From contig NZ_JTHF01000107.1 of the NCBI RefSeq assembly GCF_001043895.1, forward strand, positions 1-64,000: DNA of 64,000 nt, given 5' to 3'. The translations under genes were made by a program, and so were the position numbers. Within the stretch, counting starts at the first letter, position 1; each line of letters opens with the position of its first letter. This DNA is from Methylobacterium indicum. Its GTDB lineage: Bacteria > Pseudomonadota > Alphaproteobacteria > Rhizobiales > Beijerinckiaceae. Positions 1 through 8,315 of the stretch are shown one piece after another. Under the pieces are notes generated by a model. It was not told the origin of the DNA, did no database searches, and saw only the letters and a program-made list of their open reading frames with translations.

Positions 1-18
1 AATGAGTCAGTGCACTAG
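1..18. mobile_element. Possible edge of an inserted element (IS630-like target)
   Basis: Homology of the adjacent biotin carboxylase ends exactly at a CTAG tetranucleotide (15-18); the bases to its left do not continue the gene and give a stop codon after two codons. CTAG with a duplicated TA is the target of IS630-family elements, so a left-hand insertion beyond the window edge is the simplest inference. No transposase sequence is visible, so this is only a junction call. Confidence 0.3.
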
Positions 19-801
19 CTGCACCGCCGAGGTGCAGAGCGCGTCGCGCGCGTCGTCCGGCAGGCAGGCGGCGGGCGCCTCCTCCCACACCTTCTGGCGC
101 CGGCGCTGGAGCGAGCATTCGCGCTCATGGAGGTGGATAGCCTCGCGCCCGTCGCCGAGCACCTGCACCTCGACGTGGCGGGCCCGGCCGACGAAGCGCT
201 CGAGATAGAGGCCGCCGTCGCCGAAGGCGGCCTTGGCCTCGGCGGTCGCCTGCGGGATCAGGGTCGCGAGCTCGTCCGGGTCCTGCGCCACCCGGATGCC
301 GCGCCCGCCGCCCCCGGCCGCCGCCTTGATCATGACGGGAAAGCCGATCGCGGCGGCGGCGGCCCGGGCCTGGTCCAGCCCCTCGACCCGGCCCTCGCTG
401 CCCGGCACGGTCGGCACGCCCGCCCGCGCGGCGATCGTTCGGGCGGTTGCCTTGTCGCCCATCTGCCGGATCGTCTCCGGCGCGGGGCCGATGAAGACGA
501 GGCCCGCCTCCTCGACCATCTGGGCGAAGTCCGCGTTCTCCGACAGGAAGCCGTAGCCCGGATGGACCGCGTCGCAGCCGCTCTCGAGCGCGGCGCGCAG
601 GACCGCCTCCTTGTTGAGGTAGGACTTGCCGGCATGGGCCGGGCCGATCTCCGCGACCGCGTCGGCGAGGCGGGCCGGGAGCATCTCCCGGTCGGCGGCG
701 CTCACAGCCTGGACGGTGGCGATGCCGAGCTCGCGGGCGGCGCGGACGATGCGCAGGGCGATCTCGCCCCGGTTGGCGACGAGGATCCGGCGGATCGCCA
801 T
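7..801 (-). pseudogene. Biotin carboxylase (AccC-like), 3' truncated
   Basis: The 264-residue frame is the N-terminal part of an ATP-grasp biotin carboxylase, which normally has about 450 residues. It would carboxylate the biotin of the carrier protein encoded just upstream. Visible landmarks are the start RRILVANRGEIALRI, HPGYGFLSEN near residue 80, the glycine-rich ATP loop KAAAGGGGRGIRV near 160-170, and ERECSLQRRRQKVWEEAP near 228-243. After SAVQLV the sequence leaves the family and stops, so about 185 C-terminal residues with the catalytic and biotin-binding parts are missing. Because the break coincides with a CTAG site I infer an insertion, so the gene is probably non-functional unless the window edge is an assembly artefact. 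It follows the carrier protein by 5 bp on the same strand. Confidence 0.75.
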
Positions 802-806
802 GGCGC

Positions 807-1049
807 TCAGGCCTCGAGGTCGTAGAGCGGCTGGCCGGCCATGACGGCATCCTCGTTCTCGACGTGGAAGGCCTTCAGGGTGCCGGCCTCCTCGGCGATC
901 ACCGGCGTGAAGGTCTTCATCACCTCGATCAGCCCGACCGTGTCGCCGACGGCGACCGCGTCGTTCTCGGCCTTGAAGGGCGGATCGCCCGGGTTGGCCG
1001 CACGGTAGAACGTGCCAGGAATCGGGGCCTGGATGGTCTTGAGCGCCAT
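807..1049 (-). CDS. Short biotin carboxyl carrier protein
   Basis: An 80-residue biotinyl domain without the long N-terminal extension of classical AccB (about 150 residues). The biotinylation site is the lysine of IEVMKTFTPV (near residue 45); classical AccB has EAMKM, whereas EVMKTF is typical of the short carriers found next to pxpA/YcsF genes. It lies between pxpA and the biotin carboxylase on the same strand, so the three probably form one transcript. Its partner carboxylase is truncated here, so its present role is uncertain. Confidence 0.85.
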   Translation of the reverse strand: MALKTIQAPIPGTFYRAANPGDPPFKAENDAVAVGDTVGLIEVMKTFTPVIAEEAGTLKAFHVENEDAVMAGQPLYDLEA

Positions 1050-1084
1050 GGTCGTCCTTGGGATCCTCTCGTGTCGATGATGGC

Positions 1085-1819
1085 TCAGGCCGCGTGCTCC
1101 AGCCCCTCCCGGCGGAGGGCCTGGCGCAGGGTGCGGGCGAGGTCGGCAGCCCCCGGCGTGTCGGAATGGATGCAGATGCTCTCGCGGCCGACCGGGACGT
1201 CCCGCCCGCCGACCGTCGCCACCACCCCCTCGCGCAGCGCCCGCAAGACTCGGGCGGTGCCGGCCTCGGCCTCGACCGGCGGGTGCTCGCGGGTGATGAT
1301 CAGGCTGCCGTCGTCGGCGTAGTCGAGATCGGCGTAGAACTCCGCCACCATGGTGTGGCCGCGGGCCGGATAGACGCTCTCGTGCAGCGTGCCGCGCATG
1401 CCGAGGATCGGCACCCGGAAGATGTCGGCGGCGTCGCAGATCGCTTCGGCGATGTCAGGCTGGCGCGCCGCCATGCCGTAGAGCGAGCCGTGCGGCTTGA
1501 TGTGGTTGAGGGCCATCCCCTCCGCGTCGAGAAAGCCCTTGAGCGCCCCGATCTGATAGATCAGGCAGTTCGTCAGTTCCTCGCGGCCGATCTTCATCTC
1601 GCGCCGGCCGAAGCCCTGGAGGTCGGGCAGGGACGGGTGCGCGCCGACCGCGACGCCGTGGGCACGCGCCAGCCGCACCGTCGCCCGCATGTGGTTGAAG
1701 TCGGAGCCGTGGAAGCCGCAGGCGACGTTGGCGATGTGGATGTGGGGCATCAGGGCGGCATCATCGCCGAGGCGCCAGATGCCGAAGCCCTCGCCCATGT
1801 CGCAGTTGATCGAGACCAT
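1085..1819 (-). CDS. pxpA: 5-oxoprolinase subunit A, LamB/YcsF family
   Basis: A 244-residue protein, the usual length for PxpA. With PxpB and PxpC it hydrolyses 5-oxoproline to glutamate using ATP in the cytoplasm. Family signatures are the N-terminal INCDMGEGFG, IANVACGFHGSD near residues 30-42, VGAHPSLPDLQGFGRREM near 58-75, and HIKPHGSLYG near 105-114. The start is supported by a GGAGG ribosome site about 8 bases upstream. PxpB and PxpC are not in the window; they could lie to the left, beyond the damaged carboxylase gene. It is transcribed away from the LysR gene at 1942, its likely regulator. Confidence 0.88.
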   Translation of the reverse strand: MVSINCDMGEGFGIWRLGDDAALMPHIHIANVACGFHGSDFNHMRATVRLARAHGVAVGAHPSLPDLQGFGRREMKIGREELTNCLIYQIGALKGFLDAEGMALNHIKPHGSLYGMAARQPDIAEAICDAADIFRVPILGMRGTLHESVYPARGHTMVAEFYADLDYADDGSLIITREHPPVEAEAGTARVLRALREGVVATVGGRDVPVGRESICIHSDTPGAADLARTLRQALRREGLEHAA

Positions 1820-1941
1820 CGGGTTGCCTCCGGCTGGACCGCGGACCGGAGAGTTGCAAGCGTTCGCACCATTGTAAAATCGGAAATCTGCGTGCCGGCT
1901 TTCGAAAAATCCGATACCCCTCCCCGTGTCGGAGGCCGGGC

Positions 1942-2847
1942 ATGTCGATCTCGCTCAAGCAGATCCGCTACTTCATCGCGGCGGCGGAATCCGGCCGCAT
2001 CTCGCAGGCGGCCGTGGAGCTCAACGTGTCGCAATCCGCCGTGACGGCGGCGGTACAGCAGCTCGAAGCCGTGCTTGGCGTGCGCCTGTTCGAGCGCCAC
2101 GCGGCCGGCGTCGCGCTGACGCGGGAGGGCAACCGATTCCTGCTGCACGGCCGCAACATCATGGCGGCGGTGGCCGAGGCGGTACGCGAGCCGAGGGCGG
2201 CGGGCGCCGCCGTCACCGGCACGGTCCGGGTCGGGGTGACCTACACGGTGGCCGGCTACTTCCTGCCGCACCACCACGCCCGCTTCGCCTCGAGCTTTCC
2301 GGGCGTGACGCTGAACCTGTTCGAGGCGCCGCGGGACGTGATCGAGCAGGCGCTGCTCGACGGCGCCCTCGACATCGCCGTCATGCTGGTCTCGAACCTC
2401 CAGGCGCGCGACGCGCTCGCCGCCGAGACCCTGATCCGCTCGCGGCGCCGGCTGTGGCTGCCCGCCGAGCACCCGCTCCTGCGCCAGGGCCGGGTGGGCC
2501 TGAGCGACGTCGCCCGGCACCCATACATCATGCTCACCGTCGATGAGGCCGGCCATACCGCCGGGCGTTACTGGGCCCTGACCCCCTTCCGCCCCGAGGT
2601 GATCTTCAAGACCTCCTCCGTCGAGTCCGTGCGCAGCATGGTGGCGGCGGGCATGGGGGTCACCATCCTCTCTGACCTCGTCTATCGGCCCTGGTCGCTG
2701 GAGGGCCAGCGCCTGGAGCGGCGCCAGATTGAGGACGAGATCCCGACGATGGATGTCGGCCTCGCCTGGCGGGCCGATACGGCGCTCACCCCTGCCGCCA
2801 GGACCTTCCGCGAGTTCGTCAACCTCGCCTGTGCAGGCCAGGGCTGA
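1942..2847 (+). CDS. LysR-family transcriptional regulator
   Basis: 301 residues with the N-terminal winged helix-turn-helix (SLKQIRYFIAAAESGRISQAA... LFERHAAGVALT, residues 3-60) followed by a periplasmic-binding-protein-like effector domain (about 90-295). The ATG has a GGAGG site 7 bases upstream. It is divergent from pxpA with a 122-bp shared control region containing A/T-rich stretches near 1870-1910, and therefore probably controls the pxpA-biotin gene set. The effector is unknown. Confidence 0.88.
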   Translation: MSISLKQIRYFIAAAESGRISQAAVELNVSQSAVTAAVQQLEAVLGVRLFERHAAGVALTREGNRFLLHGRNIMAAVAEAVREPRAAGAAVTGTVRVGVTYTVAGYFLPHHHARFASSFPGVTLNLFEAPRDVIEQALLDGALDIAVMLVSNLQARDALAAETLIRSRRRLWLPAEHPLLRQGRVGLSDVARHPYIMLTVDEAGHTAGRYWALTPFRPEVIFKTSSVESVRSMVAAGMGVTILSDLVYRPWSLEGQRLERRQIEDEIPTMDVGLAWRADTALTPAARTFREFVNLACAGQG

Positions 2848-3429
2848 AGCCTCTTCTTGTTTGGGCTTCGCCGTCCAGGCGACCGTCACTTCGACTGCGA
2901 CCCGGATAGACCGACGTTCCCGGCGTCCGTGCGGAGGAGACCGGTCTCCGGGGCAAACTCCTCGGCCATGTCCCGCAGGGCATCCTCCTTGGCCATGTCC
3001 CGCAGGACATCACCGACGTCGCGTGCACGAGCGCGGCACGCACCCCCGATCATGCACCCACCGTCGGTCAAAACGCATCGCACCTTGCACGTCATCCAGA
3101 GAGTGGGCCGGCGCCAAGACCGGTCCGGAATGTGACGCTGGGCCGTCCCGTTGAGTACGCGTCATACGGGGGGAGTAAACACCCCGGCAGGTCCAGCCGG
3201 TGGCCGTTTGCCCCGCGATGCCGGTCGACGCTGGCCGATGCACTCCAAGCGCGAGCACAGCGCGGCCGCCAATGGCGGGGTCAGCGTGTCAGAAACTCGA
3301 ACGTCCGGAAGCCCGGTGGAACTGGACACTCCAGAGAAGTCCTACGAGGGGCCGCTTTGGGTCATTCGGCCCCCTTAGGGGCAACCATCCTGCTGGTACG
3401 CCGCAGCCGTTTAGACCGCGGCGCCCTGT
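2848..3429. other. Intergenic stretch without a supported gene
   Basis: No reading frame here resembles a known protein. It contains a 16-bp direct repeat GGCCATGTCCCGCAGG at 2964-2979 and 2991-3006 (27-bp period, a nine-residue repeat if read on the minus strand). It also has a 7-bp stem GGGGCCG/CGGCCCC at 3348-3354/3367-3373. The stretch marks the border between the GC-rich pxpA locus and the less GC-rich recombinase segment. Confidence 0.5.
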
Positions 3430-4059
3430 TCAGATTTCGGTCTGCTCCGAGAGGATCAGCGCGTCGTCAACCTCAATGCCGAGGTAGCGAACCGTGCTCT
3501 CCAGCTTCGTGTGGCCGAGCAACAGTTGGCAGGCTCGGATATTGCCGGTACGCTTGTATACCAGCGCGACCTTCGTGCGGCGTAGGCTGTGCGTGCCGAA
3601 CGCCGAAGGGTCCAGGCCGATCAGGGCAACCCACCGGTCTACCAGCCGACTATAATGCCGAGTCGTGAGATGCTCTCCGGGACGACTCCGGCTTGGAAAC
3701 AGCCAGTCGGAGGCTTTCAACCTGCGCGCAGTCAACCAAGCCGTGAGAGCTTCGCGCGTCGGTTCGGTGATCTCGAACGGAACCGGCCTGCCGGTCTTGC
3801 GCTGGCAGACCGTCGCTCGAAGACGCACGGCGTCGCCCAGATAGATGTCACTAACACGCAGGCCGACGAGATCACACCCGCGCAGCTTGCTATCGACGGC
3901 AAGGTTGAACAGGGCAAGATCTCGCGTGCAATTAGCGAGCTGAAGGCGCGTGCGCAGGGCCCAGATGTGCTTCGGCTTCAGCGGCGGTTTAGGGCCGACG
4001 ATACGGCCGCGGTTCCAAGGAACACGTGGTTTGGTGGAGACGGTAACGACCTCAGGCAT
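3430..4059 (-). CDS. Tyrosine recombinase / phage-type integrase, compact form
   Basis: 209 residues from the ATG at 4059, chosen because an AGGAG ribosome site lies 7 bases upstream; an upstream in-frame ATG lacks one. All catalytic residues of tyrosine recombinases are present: R60 (SKLRGCDL), K88 (QRKTGRP), H157 and R160 (THSLRRTK), H183 (LLGHTKL) and the nucleophile Y192 (VRYLGI). The large N-terminal core-binding domain of phage integrases is missing; only about 45 residues precede the catalytic domain. Such compact forms occur as stand-alone genes in accessory DNA. No attachment-site repeat was found nearby. Confidence 0.85.
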   Translation of the reverse strand: MPEVVTVSTKPRVPWNRGRIVGPKPPLKPKHIWALRTRLQLANCTRDLALFNLAVDSKLRGCDLVGLRVSDIYLGDAVRLRATVCQRKTGRPVPFEITEPTREALTAWLTARRLKASDWLFPSRSRPGEHLTTRHYSRLVDRWVALIGLDPSAFGTHSLRRTKVALVYKRTGNIRACQLLLGHTKLESTVRYLGIEVDDALILSEQTEI

Positions 4060-4063
4060 GACA

Positions 4064-4083
4064 GGCTCCTGTGTTAAGGAGCC
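4064..4083 (-). promoter_or_regulatory. Hairpin covering the integrase ribosome site
   Basis: A perfect 7-bp inverted repeat GGCTCCT-GTGTTA-AGGAGCC. In the integrase mRNA the 3' arm is AGGAGCC, which contains the Shine-Dalgarno sequence 4 bases before the start codon region, so folding would hide the ribosome site. Alternatively it is a DNA operator. Confidence 0.45.
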
Positions 4084-4400
4084 CGCCATGAGGGACCCGA
4101 TGCTGCCAGTGAGTCCAATGTCGAATGACGGCTCTCTGTGGCACAAGCCGACATCGGCGCCGGCGGGCCTGGACTGCTGCTCCCGACCCTTTGCTGACCC
4201 TCGGAAAGTCTGCTTTCTGGCCGCCTACCTAACGATCATCTACGACCGGATCAGGTGGCTTTCTGCCTATCTACTTCTGGATAGCGTATGCATAGTAGTG
4301 GACGCATCTGAGTTAATCGCGCGAAATCACAAACAAAATCTCGCCATAACCGCCATCATAAATTCATCTTCACATACCCTCATCCACACCGTGGACCCGC
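4084..4400. other. Intergenic stretch, A/T-richer, no gene seen
   Basis: About 320 bases between the integrase promoter side and the end of the TetR gene, clearly richer in A/T than the rest of the window (especially 4200-4390). No coding similarity, RNA gene or convincing repeat was recognised. Confidence 0.4.
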
Positions 4401-5051
4401 CTAGACATAGGGCGTTCCTGATACCGCAGCAGCAGCGGCTTGGAAACCTCGATCGATAAGACGAAGAAATATTTGACCGGCGGCCTCGGCATCACCGTTT
4501 CTGTCAGCCACGTTATACCCTTCGAAAAATGCCACGCTCCACGTAGCTACGAGCAAGCCCGCTAGCAAATGCGCGTCGGTATCGTCCGCTGGTCGATCGA
4601 TCGACTCTGCCAGCATCGCTGCCAGAACGCGCGTGAACTCGCTGCACATCTGGCGCGCGCGCGCCTTCAGCGCCTCGCTGGCCAGCGCCGTCGCCACGAA
4701 CCTCAGGGGCGCACCGAAAAGCGGTAGGAGCGGGTTCCGGTCCTCGATACAGCGATGAGCGAGCAATCGCAGTGCCGTGACCGGGCTCATTTCCTCTTCC
4801 CGCCCCTGGATGGCCGCGAACACCATCTCGCGCACTTCGTCCTCGCGGTCGAAGAACATGTCCTCCTTGCGGGGAAAATGATTGAACACGGTCATACGGC
4901 CGACATCCGCTGCCTCCGCAATCTCGTCAATCGTCACCTGATCAAAGCCGTGCTCCATGAACAGGCGCGTGGCCGAATCGGAGATGGCTTGGCGCGTCGC
5001 TAGCCGCTTCCGTGTGCGCCTGTCCAGCTTGGGGCTTGCGTGTTCCTGCAT
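4401..5051 (-). CDS. TetR-family transcriptional regulator
   Basis: 216 residues from the ATG at 5051; a second ATG at 5078 would add nine residues, but then the palindrome at 5059-5071 would be coding. Residues 18-65 form the TetR helix-turn-helix (TRLFMEHGFDQVTIDEIA, VGRMTVFNHFPRKEDMFF), followed by an all-helical ligand domain. It is divergent from the FAD monooxygenase at 5104, the usual arrangement for a repressor of a detoxifying oxygenase. Base composition is lower in GC than that of flanking catabolic genes, consistent with transfer. Confidence 0.85.
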   Translation of the reverse strand: MQEHASPKLDRRTRKRLATRQAISDSATRLFMEHGFDQVTIDEIAEAADVGRMTVFNHFPRKEDMFFDREDEVREMVFAAIQGREEEMSPVTALRLLAHRCIEDRNPLLPLFGAPLRFVATALASEALKARARQMCSEFTRVLAAMLAESIDRPADDTDAHLLAGLLVATWSVAFFEGYNVADRNGDAEAAGQIFLRLIDRGFQAAAAAVSGTPYV

Positions 5052-5058
5052 ATCAATA

Positions 5059-5071
5059 TATACTCGGTATA
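5059..5071. promoter_or_regulatory. Candidate TetR operator, TATAC-TCG-GTATA
   Basis: A perfect 5-bp inverted repeat with a 3-bp spacer in the divergent tetR-monooxygenase control region, embedded in A/T-rich sequence. Its position fits autorepression plus control of the monooxygenase. Only one copy was seen. Confidence 0.45.
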
Positions 5072-5103
5072 ATTTCATATCGAGATTACTTTGAGGTGGT
5101 GGC

Positions 5104-6264
5104 ATGCCCACGTCAACTCCTATGTCAGGTGCGCCCCTCGCCGAGCCTCGGTCCGTGCTCGTCAGCGGTGCGAGTTTCGCTGGCTTGGCGACGGCATTCT
5201 GGCTGAACCGACTCGGATATCGCGTCACAGTGGTTGAGGTCGCACCTAGTCTCCGGCGTGGCGGGACGCCCGTAGATATCCAGGGCGAGACAATCGCCAT
5301 TCTCACGAGCATGGATTTGATGGAGGCCGTTCGGGAGAGAACGCTTCCCCCTCGGCGCTTCGCATTCAAGGATGCGAAAAACACAACGCTGGGCGAAATG
5401 GCCCACCACCCCGACGACGAGGCGGGACCGCGATACGAGATCCACCGCGACGACCTGTTGGAGGTTCTGTCTGGCGCAATCGGGGGAGATGTGGAACTGC
5501 TGTTCAATTGCTCGATCGTGGCGATTGAGGAGCGTCCTGAAGGGGTGTCGGCGACGTTCAGCGACGGCAGTCGGCACGAATTCGCACTGATATTTGGCTG
5601 CGATGGAAACCGCTCCAACACGCGCAGGCTAGTGTTCGGCGACGGCGAGCAGTTCACCCATTTCATGGGCGGATATTTCTACCTCAAAGTCGTGCCAGAT
5701 ACCGGACTGCTTCCGCCGAATAGCTCGGAGGTTTTTGCCGTTCCTGGACGGATGGCGATGCTGAACGGCTATGACGATCGCACGGATATCGGCTTCGGGT
5801 TCCGCACGGCTGGCGAGATCGAATACGATCACCGGAACAAGGATCAGCAACGTCGCCTGATCGAGGAGCATTTTTCCGGTCTGGAATGGAAAGTGCCGGA
5901 CATGCTTGCTCATATAGGCGACGACAATAATTTCTATTTTGATCGTATCAGCCAGATTAGGATGCCGACTTGGTCGCAAGGGCGCATCACTCTCGTCGGC
6001 GACGCCGGTTATTGCGTGTCCCCTTTCGCTGGCCTCGGTGGCTCGATGGCCATCATCGGCGCGGGAAGGTTGGCCGACGCCCTGGCGCGGCATCCAGACA
6101 ACTATGCCGCCGCATTTCGCGCTTATGAGGAAGGACTACGGCCGTTCGTCGAACAGGTACAAGAACGGGCTGCTATAGATAGCGTACAGATGCTGTTTCC
6201 CGGCGACGAGGCCGAAATGGCGGAGCGAGATCGTAAGCTGGCCTTCGGAGATATCGGCGTTTAA
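5104..6264 (+). CDS. FAD-dependent monooxygenase (PHBH/TetX fold)
   Basis: 386 residues, class A flavoprotein monooxygenase length. The N-terminal dinucleotide motif is VLVSGASFAGLATAFWL (residues 18-34), VVEVAPSLRRGG follows at the end of the second strand, and the FAD ribityl motif GDAGYCVSPFAGLGG starts at residue 299. Such enzymes hydroxylate aromatic or polyketide substrates with NAD(P)H and O2; TetX, PgaE and related antibiotic-inactivating enzymes are in the same family. Divergence from tetR suggests induction by its substrate. The actual substrate cannot be read from the sequence. Confidence 0.85.
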   Translation: MPTSTPMSGAPLAEPRSVLVSGASFAGLATAFWLNRLGYRVTVVEVAPSLRRGGTPVDIQGETIAILTSMDLMEAVRERTLPPRRFAFKDAKNTTLGEMAHHPDDEAGPRYEIHRDDLLEVLSGAIGGDVELLFNCSIVAIEERPEGVSATFSDGSRHEFALIFGCDGNRSNTRRLVFGDGEQFTHFMGGYFYLKVVPDTGLLPPNSSEVFAVPGRMAMLNGYDDRTDIGFGFRTAGEIEYDHRNKDQQRRLIEEHFSGLEWKVPDMLAHIGDDNNFYFDRISQIRMPTWSQGRITLVGDAGYCVSPFAGLGGSMAIIGAGRLADALARHPDNYAAAFRAYEEGLRPFVEQVQERAAIDSVQMLFPGDEAEMAERDRKLAFGDIGV

Positions 6265-6578
6265 CAGCCATTTTGAATAAGATTCGACGGCGGCACGAGT
6301 AGCTGGGTTGGGTCGGAGGCGGAACGTCTGCTTCATCGCGAAGATTAAGTGCCCGCTTTCCACCCGTTGCAGACGCAGGTGGCCGTGCCTTTAGGGGCTC
6401 AGAGCCGTGTTCTCATCGTTCAGACGGAGCGACCAGACCAAGGCCCCCTGGTCGTCAGTGAGCCAGGCCAAGTTGATGTCGTCGGTCAGGCTTCCGCTCC
6501 TGGTTCGAGTTTAGGCAGGAGCGGATTTCTGAAAGGCCGGCGATCTATGGCACGATCGCCAGAGTTGTCGCATTGAGA
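6265..6578. other. Intergenic stretch, no supported gene
   Basis: About 310 bases between the monooxygenase and the convergent chemoreceptor gene. A minus-strand frame of about 35 residues (around 6394-6500, ending in a TAA) reads like a protein fragment but is preceded by stops, so it is at most a remnant. No terminator hairpin was recognised. Confidence 0.35.
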
Positions 6579-8246
6579 TCAAGCGGCCCTAACTGTGGCG
6601 AGGAAGCGAGCGACCTCCGCGCCAAGCTGCTCAGACTGGCGCGATAGCTCGGAGGCGGCCGATAGGACCTGTGTCGCCGCCGCTCCCGTCTCTTCCGAGG
6701 CCTGCGCCACGCCAGCGATGTTGCCAGTCACCTCGCTGGTGCCGGCCGAGGCCTGAGCGACGTTGCGCACGATCTCCTGCGTCGCCGCGCCCTGCTGCTC
6801 GACCGCTGCGGCCAGCGAGGTCGCCACGCTGTCGATCTCGCTAATCCGCCCGGTGATGCCGCCGATTGCCGTCACGGCCTGGGCGGTGACGCCCTGCACC
6901 TCACCGATCTGGCGGCCGATCTCCTCGGTCGCCCGGGCAGTCTGCCCGGCTAGTGCCTTGACCTCGCTCGCCACCACCGCAAAGCCGCGCCCTGCCGCTC
7001 CAGCGCGGGCAGCCTCGATGGTGGCGTTGAGCGCCAGGAGGTTGGTCTGCCCGGCGATGGTGGAGATTAGACCGACCATGTCACCGATCCGTGTAGAGGT
7101 AGCCTGCAGCGCCTGGACCAGATGCGTGGTCTGATCAGCCTCGCTAACCGCCGACTGGGCAAGCCGGGCCGAGCCGGAGACCTGCCGGGCGATCTCCTGC
7201 ACCGAGGAACTCAACTCCTCGGTAGCGGCAGCGACGGTGTTGACGTTCGCGGCGGCCTCTTCGGCGGCTGCGGCCACAGTGGTGGACTGCGACGCCGTCT
7301 CGGTAGCGATGGCGGTCATCTGCTGGGCGGTAACCTGGAGCTCAGTAGCCGACGACGACACCATTCCGACGATGTTGCCGACTGCGCGCTCGAAGCCATC
7401 AGCTAGTTCGATCATCGTGCGCTTGCGCGCGGAGGACGCGGCCTCATCGGCCCGGCGCTTGATTTCGGCCTCCTCGGCGGCCTTGCGGGCGACCATAGCC
7501 TTGATGCCCTCGACCGCCTTACCGACCGCGCCAATCTCGTCGCCGCGAGCGGCTTCCTTGATCTCCGCGTCGATCTCGCCGCGGGCCATGCGCTGGAGCA
7601 CCGTTACGAGACCGCCGAGTGGGTGAGTGATCTGCCGGATGATCACATAGACGCCGTAGGCAATGCTGAGCATGGCAAGAACGAGTGCGGCCACCAGCCC
7701 CACGCGCGACTGGCCTGCGATGGCCTGGGAGCGTTGATATTCCACCTCCGCCTCACGGACCTGCAGTGCGGTCAGCTTGCCGAGGGTTGCGTTGGTGGCC
7801 TGCGTGCCCTTCAGCAGGTCGGCATGCGTCGTCTCGAATTCCGGCGTACCTCCGGCTGCGAGGCGCTTGAGGATTTCGGACATGATGGCTCCGTTCCGAT
7901 TGATCCTTCCCTGCAGATCATCGGCGAGGCTTTTCTCCTCCGGGGTCAGATAGGTCGCTAGGTATGCCGACCATTGTGTCTGCAGGTTGGAAAGATCACT
8001 CTCGATCCTATCCTTGGCTTTGTCTGGTCCTATCTGCCTGCCGCGCAACATACGCGAGACATCGATCATGTCGTCGTAGGCATCTCGGATGATGCTGAAC
8101 TGCCGGAGGCAAACAACGCGGTCTTCAATGACTGTTTTGAGGCTCTGGTGGCTCCAATGGAGCGCCAAGTTGCCCAATGTGGCTGTCGCCAGGAGTAGTA
8201 GGCCCAGGCCGGTCAGCAGTGCGACAAGTCGCAGCTTAATTGTCAT
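6579..8246 (-). CDS. Methyl-accepting chemotaxis protein
   Basis: 555 residues from MTIKLRL. It starts with a membrane segment (about 6-28), then a periplasmic four-helix-bundle-type sensor region (about 30-185), a second membrane segment ([20 protein letters not shown], about 190-212), HAMP (about 212-265) and a coiled-coil signalling domain. The CheA/CheW-contacting hairpin tip is near 395-440 ([33 protein letters not shown]). The last residues ([12 protein letters not shown]) lack a CheR-binding pentapeptide. The ligand is unknown. It is a lone gene, convergent with the monooxygenase. Confidence 0.92.
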   Translation of the reverse strand: MTIKLRLVALLTGLGLLLLATATLGNLALHWSHQSLKTVIEDRVVCLRQFSIIRDAYDDMIDVSRMLRGRQIGPDKAKDRIESDLSNLQTQWSAYLATYLTPEEKSLADDLQGRINRNGAIMSEILKRLAAGGTPEFETTHADLLKGTQATNATLGKLTALQVREAEVEYQRSQAIAGQSRVGLVAALVLAMLSIAYGVYVIIRQITHPLGGLVTVLQRMARGEIDAEIKEAARGDEIGAVGKAVEGIKAMVARKAAEEAEIKRRADEAASSARKRTMIELADGFERAVGNIVGMVSSSATELQVTAQQMTAIATETASQSTTVAAAAEEAAANVNTVAAATEELSSSVQEIARQVSGSARLAQSAVSEADQTTHLVQALQATSTRIGDMVGLISTIAGQTNLLALNATIEAARAGAAGRGFAVVASEVKALAGQTARATEEIGRQIGEVQGVTAQAVTAIGGITGRISEIDSVATSLAAAVEQQGAATQEIVRNVAQASAGTSEVTGNIAGVAQASEETGAAATQVLSAASELSRQSEQLGAEVARFLATVRAA

Positions 8247-8280
8247 AATGGTCCAACTTTTATTTCTACAGGGATGATTA

Positions 8281-8315
8281 AAATCTACAATCATACAATT
8301 TAAAATTGTAGATTT
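8281..8315. promoter_or_regulatory. 11-bp perfect inverted repeat upstream of the chemoreceptor gene
   Basis: AAATCTACAAT (8281-8291) and ATTGTAGATTT (8305-8315) are exact inverted repeats with 13 bases between them, 35-69 bases upstream of the chemoreceptor start in very A/T-rich DNA. It could be an operator for that gene or a hairpin in its leader RNA. Confidence 0.45.

Noticed and set aside
4401-5666. A 421-codon version of the TetR gene reaching into the monooxygenase
   Set aside because: The extra N-terminal part is the antisense of the monooxygenase gene; TetR homology begins only near 5051.
6349-6576. Small open frames between the monooxygenase and chemoreceptor genes
   Set aside because: A plus-strand 75-codon frame lacks motifs; the minus-strand fragment is preceded by stops. 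Not supportable as genes.
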